Below are positions 8,767 to 15,275 of a DNA stretch of 23,052 bases, one piece after another. The notes under the pieces were generated by a model, which searched no databases, was not told the origin of the DNA, and saw nothing but the letters and a program-made list of their open reading frames with translations. Numbering within the stretch: the first letter of the stretch is position 1; every line of letters starts with the position of its first letter. Location: the NCBI GenBank assembly GCA_934394515.1, contig CAKRRU010000027.1, positions 1 through 23,052 on the forward strand, given 5' to 3'. The stretch comes from an uncultured Acetatifactor sp. (GTDB lineage: Bacteria > Bacillota > Clostridia > Lachnospirales > Lachnospiraceae). The translations under genes were made by a program, and so were the position numbers.

Positions 8767-9606
8767 ATGAAATCAGCACATAAAAAAGCCGTTTTAGGCA
8801 AAGTGATCGTATATGCGATTCTGATTCTGATCGCAGTGATCATGATCATTCCGTTTTTGTGGATGCTTTCCGCATCTATCAAGAGCGACAGAGAAGTATT
8901 CCAGATGAATCCGTTTGTATGGATTCCGGCGAATCCCAAATGGGATAACTATGTGAAGATCTGGACGAAGATTCCCTTTGGCAGATTTGTGGGAAATACC
9001 GTATACCTGACATTGATCGTTACTTTCTTACAGTTACTGACCAGCAGCTTTGCGGCATATTCCTTTGCAAAACTGGATTTCCGTCATAAGAACGGACTGT
9101 TCCTGGCATACATCGCAACCATCGCAATGCCCTGGCAGGTATACATGGTACCTCAGTTCATCATGATGAGAAGAATGGGATTGAACGATAAGCTGCTGGC
9201 TATGATCTGCCTGCAGGCATTCTCCGCTTTCGGTGTATTCATGATGAAGCAGTTCTATGAAGGCATTCCCGATGATCTGTGTGAAGCCGCCAGAATCGAC
9301 GGTATGAGTGAGTACCGGATCTATGCCAGCATCATGCTGCCATTGTCGAAGCCGGCACTGTCCACACTGACGATCTTCACCTTCGTGGCGACCTGGAATG
9401 ACTATCTTGGACCCCTGATCTACTTGAAGAGTCAGGAGAAGAAGACCATCCAGTTGGGATTAAAAATGTTCATCAGCCAGTACTCTTCCGATTATGGTCT
9501 GATCATGGCAGGATCGGTATTGTCCCTGATCCCGGTACTGATCGTGTTCCTGGTATTGCAGAAATACTTCGTAGAAGGTGTTGCTTCTACGGGACTGAAG
9601 GGTTAG
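8767..9606 (+). CDS. Sugar ABC transporter permease (MalG/LplC-like)
   Basis: The 279-residue product has an N-terminal helix (about 13-35) and further helices typical of the CarB/MalG permease class. The EAA loop is EAARIDGMSEYRIYASIMLP, starting at residue 173. AGGAGG at 8752-8757 overlaps the previous stop codon and lies nine bases from the ATG. It completes the two-permease importer with the gene at 7063. The family uses a shared MsmX/MsmK-type ATPase when none is encoded nearby, which would be the case here. A long structured hairpin follows at 9614-9697. Confidence 0.94.
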   Translation: MKSAHKKAVLGKVIVYAILILIAVIMIIPFLWMLSASIKSDREVFQMNPFVWIPANPKWDNYVKIWTKIPFGRFVGNTVYLTLIVTFLQLLTSSFAAYSFAKLDFRHKNGLFLAYIATIAMPWQVYMVPQFIMMRRMGLNDKLLAMICLQAFSAFGVFMMKQFYEGIPDDLCEAARIDGMSEYRIYASIMLPLSKPALSTLTIFTFVATWNDYLGPLIYLKSQEKKTIQLGLKMFISQYSSDYGLIMAGSVLSLIPVLIVFLVLQKYFVEGVASTGLKG

Positions 9607-9613
9607 TGTTACG

Positions 9614-9697
9614 CTCAGGCGCAGGCAATATTCCATCCAGACACGCTTTTGCGCACTGGCTTTTGACATGGAAGAGACCTGCACCTGGGCTGTTTTT
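9614..9697 (+). terminator. Long three-tier hairpin with T-rich tail after the permease gene
   Basis: Three nested pairings are visible: CTCAGGCGCAGG (9614-9625) with CCTGCACCTGGG (9678-9689), which has one mismatch and one wobble; TTCCAT (9631-9636) with ATGGAA (9668-9673); and CCAG-aca-CGC (9637-9646) with GCG-ca-CTGG (9651-9659) around a TTTT loop. A TGTTTTTAT tract (9691-9699) follows. This fits an intrinsic terminator or a structured intercistronic element that lowers expression of the downstream enzyme genes. Confidence 0.55.
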
Positions 9698-9707
9698 ATA
9701 TGAAAAT

Positions 9708-9776
9708 AGTAACTGTTCAGAGTAAAAAGCAAGCATCGAAGATGCGGTTTTGCAAATGGAGTTCTGAATAGTTACT
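9708..9776. repeat. Palindromic intergenic repeat, copy 1
   Basis: The terminal arms are AGTAACTGTTCAGA (9708-9721) and TCTGAATAGTTACT (9763-9776), inverted with one wobble. The interior holds GCATC (9733-9737) and GATGC (9741-9745) around GAA, flanked by a TTTTGC tract. The terminal arms and the hairpin-plus-TTTTGC interior match copy 2 at 10992-11082, which has about 22 extra bases. It lies 45 bases before the GH88 start. Confidence 0.8.
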
Positions 9777-9821
9777 GAAAGTAAATGTCAGAACGATAAA
9801 AAATCAGGAGGACAATAGAAA

Positions 9822-10994
9822 ATGATTACGTTTGACGAGAAAAAATATTCTCAGATAACAGAAAAAGAGATCAAAGATGCGCTGCAGTTTTCCACGGAGC
9901 AGGTGATCCGGGATCTGCCAGAGTTTACAGAGCAGTTCCAGAAAGCTTACAGCGAGAACGGTTTCTATCAGCCGATTCCGAACAACTACTGGACCTGTGG
10001 GTTCTGGACCGGAGAGATTTGGCTGGCTTATGAATATTCTCAGGATGAAAGGCTGAAAAAAGCCGGGGAAGTTCAGGTAAAGAGCTTTTTGGATCGTATA
10101 GACAAGAAAATCGAAGTAGATCATCACGATATGGGATTTCTGTATTCCCCTTCCTGCGTGGCAGCTTATAAGCTGACCGGCAGCAAAGAGGGCAGAGAAG
10201 CAGCCATCAAGGCAGCAGACCAGCTCATCACCAGATATCATCCCGTAGGTGAGTTCATCCAGGCATGGGGACCCATGGATGCCCCGGAGAATTACCGTTT
10301 GATTATCGACTGCCTGTTAAACCTTCCCTTGTTGTACTGGGCATCCGATGAGACCGGAGATCCGAAATACCGTGATATTGCGGAGAAACATATTCATACC
10401 GCTGTTGCCAATGTGATCCGTGAGGATTATTCTACCTGGCATACCTTCTTTTTTGATATGAAGACGGGAGCACCGGATCATGGTGCCACCTGTCAGGGTT
10501 ACCGTGACGGATCCGCCTGGGCGAGAGGCCAGGCATGGGGTGTCTACGGTATGGCACTGGCTTACCGCTATACCGGCAGAAAAGAGTATATCGACCTGTT
10601 CCGTCATGTGACGGAATATTTCCTGGCACATCTGCCGGAGGATCTGGTACCTTACTGGGATCTGGAATTCACCGACGGGGATGACCAGCCGAGAGATTCT
10701 TCCTCTGCATCCATTGCAGCCTGCGGTATGCTGGAGATGGCAAAATACCTGGAGCCTGCGGAGGCAAAGCATTATATCACGCTGGCAAAACAGATCATGC
10801 GGTCTGTCTATGTGGGCTATGCCGTAAAGGATCCGAAGGAATCCAACGGACTGGTGCTGCACAGCACTTACTCCAACCATTCTCCTTACAATACCTGTAA
10901 TCATTACGGCGTGGATGAGTGCAATTCCTGGGGAGACTACTTTTATATGGAGGCATTGACCCGGTTGGTGAAGGATTGGAGGGAGTACTGGTAA
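9822..10994 (+). CDS. GH88 unsaturated glucuronyl hydrolase
   Basis: The 390-residue cytoplasmic enzyme (no signal peptide) matches the family of unsaturated glucuronyl hydrolases. These remove the 4,5-unsaturated uronate left at the non-reducing end by polysaccharide lyases, using an (alpha/alpha)6 barrel and hydration of the double bond. Compared with the Bacillus sp. GL1 enzyme as I recall it, D103 in VDHHDMGFLY corresponds to D88 and D163 in IIDCLLN to the catalytic D149. W57, H207, Q225, R235 and W239 (in YRDGSAWARGQAW) match known substrate-site residues. Length is normal for the family. AGGAGG at 9806-9811 is ten bases before the ATG. It partners logically with the heparinase-fold gene at 1-1770. 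Its stop codon lies inside the left arm of repeat copy 2. Family substrates include glycosaminoglycan, gellan and xanthan fragments; which applies is not visible. Confidence 0.93.
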   Translation: MITFDEKKYSQITEKEIKDALQFSTEQVIRDLPEFTEQFQKAYSENGFYQPIPNNYWTCGFWTGEIWLAYEYSQDERLKKAGEVQVKSFLDRIDKKIEVDHHDMGFLYSPSCVAAYKLTGSKEGREAAIKAADQLITRYHPVGEFIQAWGPMDAPENYRLIIDCLLNLPLLYWASDETGDPKYRDIAEKHIHTAVANVIREDYSTWHTFFFDMKTGAPDHGATCQGYRDGSAWARGQAWGVYGMALAYRYTGRKEYIDLFRHVTEYFLAHLPEDLVPYWDLEFTDGDDQPRDSSSASIAACGMLEMAKYLEPAEAKHYITLAKQIMRSVYVGYAVKDPKESNGLVLHSTYSNHSPYNTCNHYGVDECNSWGDYFYMEALTRLVKDWREYW

Positions 10995-11082
10995 CTATTC
11001 AGAGCCATGGCGAGATAACTTCAATTTGCAAAAAGAAAGCCTCACAAGAGGCGATTTTGCGAATTGAGGTTCTGAATAGTTA
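10992..11082. repeat. Palindromic intergenic repeat, copy 2
   Basis: The perfect 12-base terminal arms are TAACTATTCAGA (10992-11003) and TCTGAATAGTTA (11071-11082). Inside, ACTTCAATTTGCAAAA (11018-11033) pairs with TTTTGCGAATTGAGGT (11055-11070) with two non-Watson-Crick positions, and GCCTC (11039-11043) pairs with GAGGC (11048-11052) around ACAA. The first three bases are the GH88 stop codon. The ribosome site of the DUF2264 gene begins directly after the right arm (AAGGAG, 11083-11088). The form is that of a non-coding mobile palindromic repeat. Confidence 0.85.
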
Positions 11083-11103
11083 AAGGAGAGGAGAAACGAT
11101 TTT

Positions 11104-12843
11104 ATGAATTTACATAGTAAAAAAGATTTTCAGGACTGTATGTTATCTATCCTGGAACCGCTAAAGCCGTATTACAGTGAGGAGAAGGCGAGACTGACTC
11201 TGGGCGTTACCATGGCACATTATGACATCGGTGCCACCTGGATGGAGGCATTTTCCAGACCTCTGTGGGGACTGGTGCCCTTCTGGGCAGGTGGGGGAAA
11301 AGATCCGGAATTTGAAGAAATCTACCGTAAAGGTCTGACAGCCGGTACCGATGAAAAGAATCCGGAATACTGGGGAGAATGTACTTCCTTTGACCAGCGG
11401 TTTGTGGAGATGGCGGCAATCTCTTATGGTATCATGTTTGCACCGGAGGTGGTATGGGATCCTCTGACAGAAGCACAGAAGGAGAACCTCTGCAATTATC
11501 TGAACAAGATCAATGAGCATCCCCTGCCGGTATGCAACTGGATCCTGTTTGCCGTATTGGTAAACATTGCCATGAAAAAGGTGGGACGCAGGTACAGTTC
11601 CGAGATGCTGGAAGAATATCTGGAAGGATTGGAGACCTTTTATCTGGGAGAGGGCTGGTATCAGGACGGAGACTCCGGACAGAAGGATTATTATATTTCC
11701 TTTGCCATCCATTTTTACAGCCTGATCTATGCGGTGGTTATGGAAAAGGATGATCCGCAGCGTGCAAAGAAATACAAAGAGCGTGCCATGGAATTTGCAA
11801 AGCAGTTTATCTACTGGTTTGATGAAGAGGGTGAGGCGATTCCTTTCGGAAGATCGCTGACCTATCGCTTTTCCCAGGTAAGCTTTTTCAGTGTGTGCCT
11901 GCTGGCAGGACTGGAGCCGTTTCCTGTGCCGGTGATGAAGGGACTGATTGCAAGTCATCTGCAAAACTGGCTGAAACGGCCAATCTTCGACAGAAATCAT
12001 GTACTGACGATAGGATACGGTTATCCGAATCTGACCATGGCAGAGAGATACAATGCGCCCGGCTCTCCTTATTGGGGTATGAAGGTATTTGCCTTTTTAC
12101 TGCTTCCCGATGATCATCCTTTCTGGAGTGCAGAGGAAGCACCGTTGCCGAAACTGTCGTCTGCTTGTCCCCAGAAGTATGCGGATCTGTTTGTCTACCA
12201 TTACGGCAATCATACGACAGCATTCGCTCCCGGAGTGTACAGCCCCAACGGACACGGACAAATCGTGGCAAAATACGGAAAATTCGCCTATGATACCAGA
12301 TTCAGCATCAGTGTGGCAAAGTCCGAATATGAGCTGCATGAAAATGCACCGGACAATATGCTGGCCTTCTGGATCAATGGGTATGTCTATGTGCGCCGGA
12401 TCTGTGAGGCATCAAAGATCACGGAGACAGGGGTATGGTCCAAGTGGAGTCCTTATCCCGGCATCACAGTAGAGACGACGATCACTCCGGATGCAGGCGG
12501 ACATACCAGAGTGCACAAAATCACCAGTGAGATCGAGTGCGTGGCATATGACTGTGGATTTGCTGTCAGCAGGGGAGATTTTGAAGAAGTCGGCTTTGCA
12601 GAAAAGGTAGATGGCGTATCCGCCCGGGCCAGCAATGAATTCTGCAGCTGTACCGTCAGCGCGGTACTGGATGATCATGCCAAAGCCAACGAAGTGGCCG
12701 AAAAGCCGCCCGTGGGCTACATGATCACCGCAGATCCCAATACCAACCTGCTGTACACCAAGACCAAGATCCCGGCAGTGAAATACCACATCAGCAAAGG
12801 AACTCAGGAAATCGTTACCAGAGTGGATGCGGAAGTGATTTAA
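11104..12843 (+). CDS. DUF2264 family protein (candidate cytoplasmic carbohydrate enzyme)
   Basis: The 579-residue protein belongs by sequence feel to the DUF2264 family. Typical blocks are GATWMEAFSRPLWGLVPFWAGG (starts at 43, in two conserved halves), GWYQDGD (184-190), KDYY..AIHFYSL (194-206) and IPFGRSLTYRF (246-256). The N-terminal two-thirds is helix-rich with aromatic clusters like an alpha/alpha toroid, and the last third looks like beta-sheet. This overall plan resembles heparinase-type lyases. No signal peptide is present, so it is cytoplasmic. It is the last gene of the uptake operon, 109 bp after GH88 with a palindromic repeat between. AAGGAGAGGAG-type ribosome site (11083-11093) precedes the ATG. 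Family members often sit in polysaccharide loci, but I know of no firm reaction for it. A lyase or glycosidase on the same imported oligosaccharide is a reasonable inference. Confidence 0.82.
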   Translation: MNLHSKKDFQDCMLSILEPLKPYYSEEKARLTLGVTMAHYDIGATWMEAFSRPLWGLVPFWAGGGKDPEFEEIYRKGLTAGTDEKNPEYWGECTSFDQRFVEMAAISYGIMFAPEVVWDPLTEAQKENLCNYLNKINEHPLPVCNWILFAVLVNIAMKKVGRRYSSEMLEEYLEGLETFYLGEGWYQDGDSGQKDYYISFAIHFYSLIYAVVMEKDDPQRAKKYKERAMEFAKQFIYWFDEEGEAIPFGRSLTYRFSQVSFFSVCLLAGLEPFPVPVMKGLIASHLQNWLKRPIFDRNHVLTIGYGYPNLTMAERYNAPGSPYWGMKVFAFLLLPDDHPFWSAEEAPLPKLSSACPQKYADLFVYHYGNHTTAFAPGVYSPNGHGQIVAKYGKFAYDTRFSISVAKSEYELHENAPDNMLAFWINGYVYVRRICEASKITETGVWSKWSPYPGITVETTITPDAGGHTRVHKITSEIECVAYDCGFAVSRGDFEEVGFAEKVDGVSARASNEFCSCTVSAVLDDHAKANEVAEKPPVGYMITADPNTNLLYTKTKIPAVKYHISKGTQEIVTRVDAEVI

Positions 12844-12925
12844 CTTTATATTGTTTTCATATTTGCAGTGTGGAAATCACAACATTTTTATGCTATCATA
12901 CATATAACAGTAAGAGGTGATAGCT

Positions 12926-13627
12926 ATGAAAATAGAACGAATTGATGACAAGACAGTAAAGTGCTTCCTGTCCAATGAAGAATTGGAAGAGTACGAGATT
13001 GATTATAAAGATTTTGTGACCCGCAGTGAAAAAGCCAAAGAGGTCGTGCAGGAGATCATTGAACAGGCCGAGGAAGAGGTGGGCTATAAGCCGCCGAAGT
13101 ATGCTTTTGATCTGCAGATCATGATGCTGCCGGATGAAGGTCTGGTGCTGGTATTTTCCGAGAAGGAACCTTTGGAGAACAAAAACGGTGCGCAGCTGCT
13201 GCAGGCTTTGCAGGAGATGAAAAAGGTCTTTGAAGAGAAGAAGGCAGAGATCGGAGCCACTTTAGAGAAACAGGCCCGGGAAGAAGCAGAGAGAAATGTT
13301 GCGAAGGGAAAGAAGAATAAAAACAAGGAAGAAGCAAAACCTCAGTTTGCAATCTTTGCTTTCCGCAATATCGGCCGGGTAATCGAATATGCTGCGGTTT
13401 TGCCTGCAAATCTGCGAATCGACAGTACTTTGTACCGGCTGGAAGACGGCACTTGCTATGTCTATGTAAAAAAAGGCGGTGCTTCCTACGAGCGTTACAG
13501 CAGAGCCTGCATCCAGGCGATGGAGTTCGCTGCCTTGTATGCTGCGGATGAGCAGAAGGTAAGGTATCTGGAAGAGCATGGGGAGTGTCTGATTCGTGAG
13601 AAGGCACTTCGTAAGCTGAGGGTATAG
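12926..13627 (+). CDS. mecA: MecA-type adaptor protein for ClpC protease
   Basis: The 233-residue product begins MKIERIDDKTVKCFLSNEEL, the hallmark of the MecA/NegReg family. It has the N-terminal substrate-binding domain (about 1-85), a lysine/glutamate-rich linker (about 100-140, including GKKNKNKEEA) and the C-terminal ClpC-binding domain (about 141-233, with FRNIGRVIEYA). MecA recruits substrates to ClpCP and in Bacillus controls competence. The ATG at 12926 is preferred because AGGTGA (12915-12920) is five bases upstream; a GTG at 12917 would add three residues with no ribosome site. It is likely transcribed on its own: AT-rich DNA with TATCAT (12894-12899) precedes it. It ends three bases before the convergent pseudouridine synthase stop and has no evident link to the sugar genes. 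Confidence 0.9.
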   Translation: MKIERIDDKTVKCFLSNEELEEYEIDYKDFVTRSEKAKEVVQEIIEQAEEEVGYKPPKYAFDLQIMMLPDEGLVLVFSEKEPLENKNGAQLLQALQEMKKVFEEKKAEIGATLEKQAREEAERNVAKGKKNKNKEEAKPQFAIFAFRNIGRVIEYAAVLPANLRIDSTLYRLEDGTCYVYVKKGGASYERYSRACIQAMEFAALYAADEQKVRYLEEHGECLIREKALRKLRV

Positions 13628-13630
13628 TAT

Positions 13631-14542
13631 TTACTCAATATGAGAAAACCTGGCAACAGCCACCATATCCTCCGGCAGCGGTGCGGTAAAATGCATCTGT
13701 TCTCCGGTGATGGGATGACGGAAGGATAACTTCCATGCATGCAGTGCCTGACGCTGTATCAATGCCATATCGGGATTGTACAGATAATCTCCGATCAGGG
13801 GATAACCTAGATATTTCATATGAATCCGTATCTGATGGGTGCGGCCGGTCTCTAAAATGAGAGAGACCAGGCTGTGCCCGTTTTTTTCGTCCAAAACCCG
13901 GTAATGGGTAACAGCGGATTCCCCTTTTTCAAAATCCACACAGCGCTCAATGATAGAACCTTCTTTTCGCCCTAAAGGTGCGGTAATCGTACCCTCAGAA
14001 GGCAGCACAGAGCCTTTTACAATGGCAAGGTATTCCCTTGTGATACCGGAACTGGTCTTGTTGGTAATCATGGTGGACAACATTCCGGCACTGACATAAT
14101 GCTTGGCTACGATGGTCAGCCCGGAGGTATCCCGGTCCAGACGATTAATACAGCGGAACACAAAGGGACAGTTCTGCTGTGCAAAATAATAGGCAAGGCC
14201 GTTTGCCAGAGAATTGTAATAATTGTTCATGGAAGGGTGGATCGGCATGCCTGCCGGCTTATTGATCACCATGAGATCCTCATCTTCGTAGATGATATCC
14301 AGCGGCAGCTCCACCGGTGGGATTTTTTCCGAGGAATGTTCCTCGTGAATATGCAGAGTCAAGGTATCTCCCGGCTGCAATATATGATTCATGAAGCAGG
14401 GAATCCCGTTTGCCTGCACGGCGGTGGGGTCTTTTTTTAACTGCACCAGATTCTGGGAAGAAAATCCCTTCTGCTTCAGGAAATGGCTGACCGGCAGGGG
14501 TGATATGAAATGATCTGTTGTATAGGTTAATGTACGTTCCAT
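13631..14542 (-). CDS. RluA-family RNA pseudouridine synthase
   Basis: This 303-residue enzyme converts uridine to pseudouridine in rRNA or tRNA. Residues about 15-66 look S4-like (PVSHFLKQKGFSSQNLVQL, then GDTLTLHI). The catalytic core starts at IIYEDEDLMVINKPAGMPIHP and contains the family motif RLDRDTSGL, with catalytic D136. The C-terminal LETGRTHQIRIHMKYLGYPLIGDYLY segment reads in two conserved pieces and is also standard. RluD-like is likely, but the exact target uridine cannot be told. The ribosome site before 14542 is weak (AGAAAG). TTGTGCTT at 14548-14555, just upstream of the start, matches the octamer repeated before rhaM. Confidence 0.9.
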   Translation of the reverse strand: MERTLTYTTDHFISPLPVSHFLKQKGFSSQNLVQLKKDPTAVQANGIPCFMNHILQPGDTLTLHIHEEHSSEKIPPVELPLDIIYEDEDLMVINKPAGMPIHPSMNNYYNSLANGLAYYFAQQNCPFVFRCINRLDRDTSGLTIVAKHYVSAGMLSTMITNKTSSGITREYLAIVKGSVLPSEGTITAPLGRKEGSIIERCVDFEKGESAVTHYRVLDEKNGHSLVSLILETGRTHQIRIHMKYLGYPLIGDYLYNPDMALIQRQALHAWKLSFRHPITGEQMHFTAPLPEDMVAVARFSHIE

Positions 14543-14760
14543 AAAAATTGTGCTTTCTAAATTATTATTTATGATACATAACGATGGTATTTTTCATACT
14601 CTCTTTGCTTGGGCGGCTATCGTGATCAAATTTGCGGTACAATTTATCCACGGCGGCTGCTTTATACGGGTGAACTTATTGTATCATAACACAATTCCCA
14701 CGTTGTAATAAACAGCTATTCTCAGGATCGGGCAAAATCGGACAGTCCAGGGAGCAAATA

Positions 14761-14919
14761 ATGTCATTTCGAAAGCAGAGTATGTTTTCTATAATATCGT
14801 TAAAAGCACAAGTTTGTGCTTCTGCAAGCACAGATTATGAAAAGCTGATGCCCGAAGCAGAGGAATATTGCGACAGAGATTGGGTAACAGAGCAGATTTG
14901 CAACGAAAACAATGAGTGA
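14761..14919 (+). CDS. Possible 52-residue small protein upstream of rhaM
   Basis: An ATG at 14761 has AGGGAG (14749-14754) six bases upstream and opens a frame of 52 codons ending TGA at 14917-14919, 19 bases before the chosen rhaM start. The product begins MSFRKQSMFSIISLK and its second half is acidic (DYEKLMPEAEEYCDRDW). It has three cysteines and no signal peptide or known domain. Against it, a good -10 sequence (14790) and symmetrical DNA (14804-14831) lie inside it, suggesting the stretch may be regulatory rather than coding. It could also be the remnant of a longer gene. I do not recognise it. Confidence 0.35.
   Translation: MSFRKQSMFSIISLKAQVCASASTDYEKLMPEAEEYCDRDWVTEQICNENNE
14790..14795 (+). 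promoter_or_regulatory. Candidate -10 box for the rhamnose operon
   Basis: A perfect TATAAT lies here. The -35 position 17 bases upstream (14767-14772, TTTCGA) is poor, which fits dependence on an activator such as the AraC-family regulator at 19256. The predicted start point falls at the left edge of the octamer array. Confidence 0.4.
14804..14831. promoter_or_regulatory. Alternating octamer array (candidate regulator site or switch hairpin)
   Basis: AAGCACAA (14804-14811), TTGTGCTT (14814-14821) and AAGCAC (14826-14831) alternate in orientation. The first pair forms a perfect 8-bp dyad with a two-base centre. The second pair could form a competing 6-bp hairpin around CTGC. A fourth copy, TTGTGCTT, is at 14548-14555. 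Location between promoter and rhaM suggests an operator or transcript-level control. Confidence 0.5.
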
Positions 14920-14938
14920 GAAAGGTATGGTGGTTTGT

Positions 14939-15256
14939 ATGGAAAAATACGCATGGCGTGGGAAAATTGTACCGGGAATGCAGGACGAATATAAGAAGAG
15001 ACATGACAACATCTGGCCGGAGATGAAGGAAGTGCTGGCAAATGCGGGAATCGTAAATTATTCCATCTGGATGCAGGGCGAAGAACTGTTTGGCTATTAT
15101 GAGTGTGAAAAAGGCGTTGACTATGCGGCAAAGGTGCAGGCAGAGAGCGACGTGGTAAAAAAATGGGATGAATACATGAAGGATATCCTGATCATGGAGA
15201 AGGATCCTGTGACGGGAGCACAGCCTTTGCTTACACAGGTATTCAGTTTCAGATAA
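14939..15256 (+). CDS. rhaM: L-rhamnose mutarotase
   Basis: The 105-residue enzyme interconverts the alpha and beta anomers of L-rhamnose before isomerisation. The start at 14939 is chosen because the protein then begins MEKYAWRGKI. This puts Y18 and catalytic H22 (EYKKRHDNIWPEM) at the same numbers as in the 104-residue E. coli RhaM. In-frame ATGs at 14912 and 14927 would add nine or four residues; GAGAAAGG (14918-14925) is too close to 14927 and rather far (13 bases) from 14939. The C-terminal WDEYMKDI and TQVF motifs are typical. It is the first enzyme gene of the rhamnose operon; rhaB starts 19 bases after its stop. Confidence 0.92.
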   Translation: MEKYAWRGKIVPGMQDEYKKRHDNIWPEMKEVLANAGIVNYSIWMQGEELFGYYECEKGVDYAAKVQAESDVVKKWDEYMKDILIMEKDPVTGAQPLLTQVFSFR

Positions 15257-15275
15257 GGGAGGTTGTGGATATCTT

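Larger units (their letters stand above)
14543..14938. other. 396-bp intergenic region between the pseudouridine synthase and rhaM
   Basis: The two genes diverge here, so promoters for both should lie inside. I see a -10-like TATAAT at 14790-14795, an alternating octamer array at 14804-14831, an extra octamer at 14548-14555, an inverted ATTGT/ACAAT pair at 14678-14695 and a possible 52-codon ORF from 14761. Nothing else between 14560 and 14740 is recognisable. Confidence 0.6.

Noticed and set aside
10992..11082. Intrinsic terminator after GH88
   Set aside because: The structure has long matching ends shared with 9708-9776 and no T-tract after the stem; a repeat element explains it better.
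14543..14760. Possible tRNA or riboswitch in the gap before rhaM
   Set aside because: No cloverleaf arms, anticodon stem or known riboswitch core could be traced; only short dyads are present.
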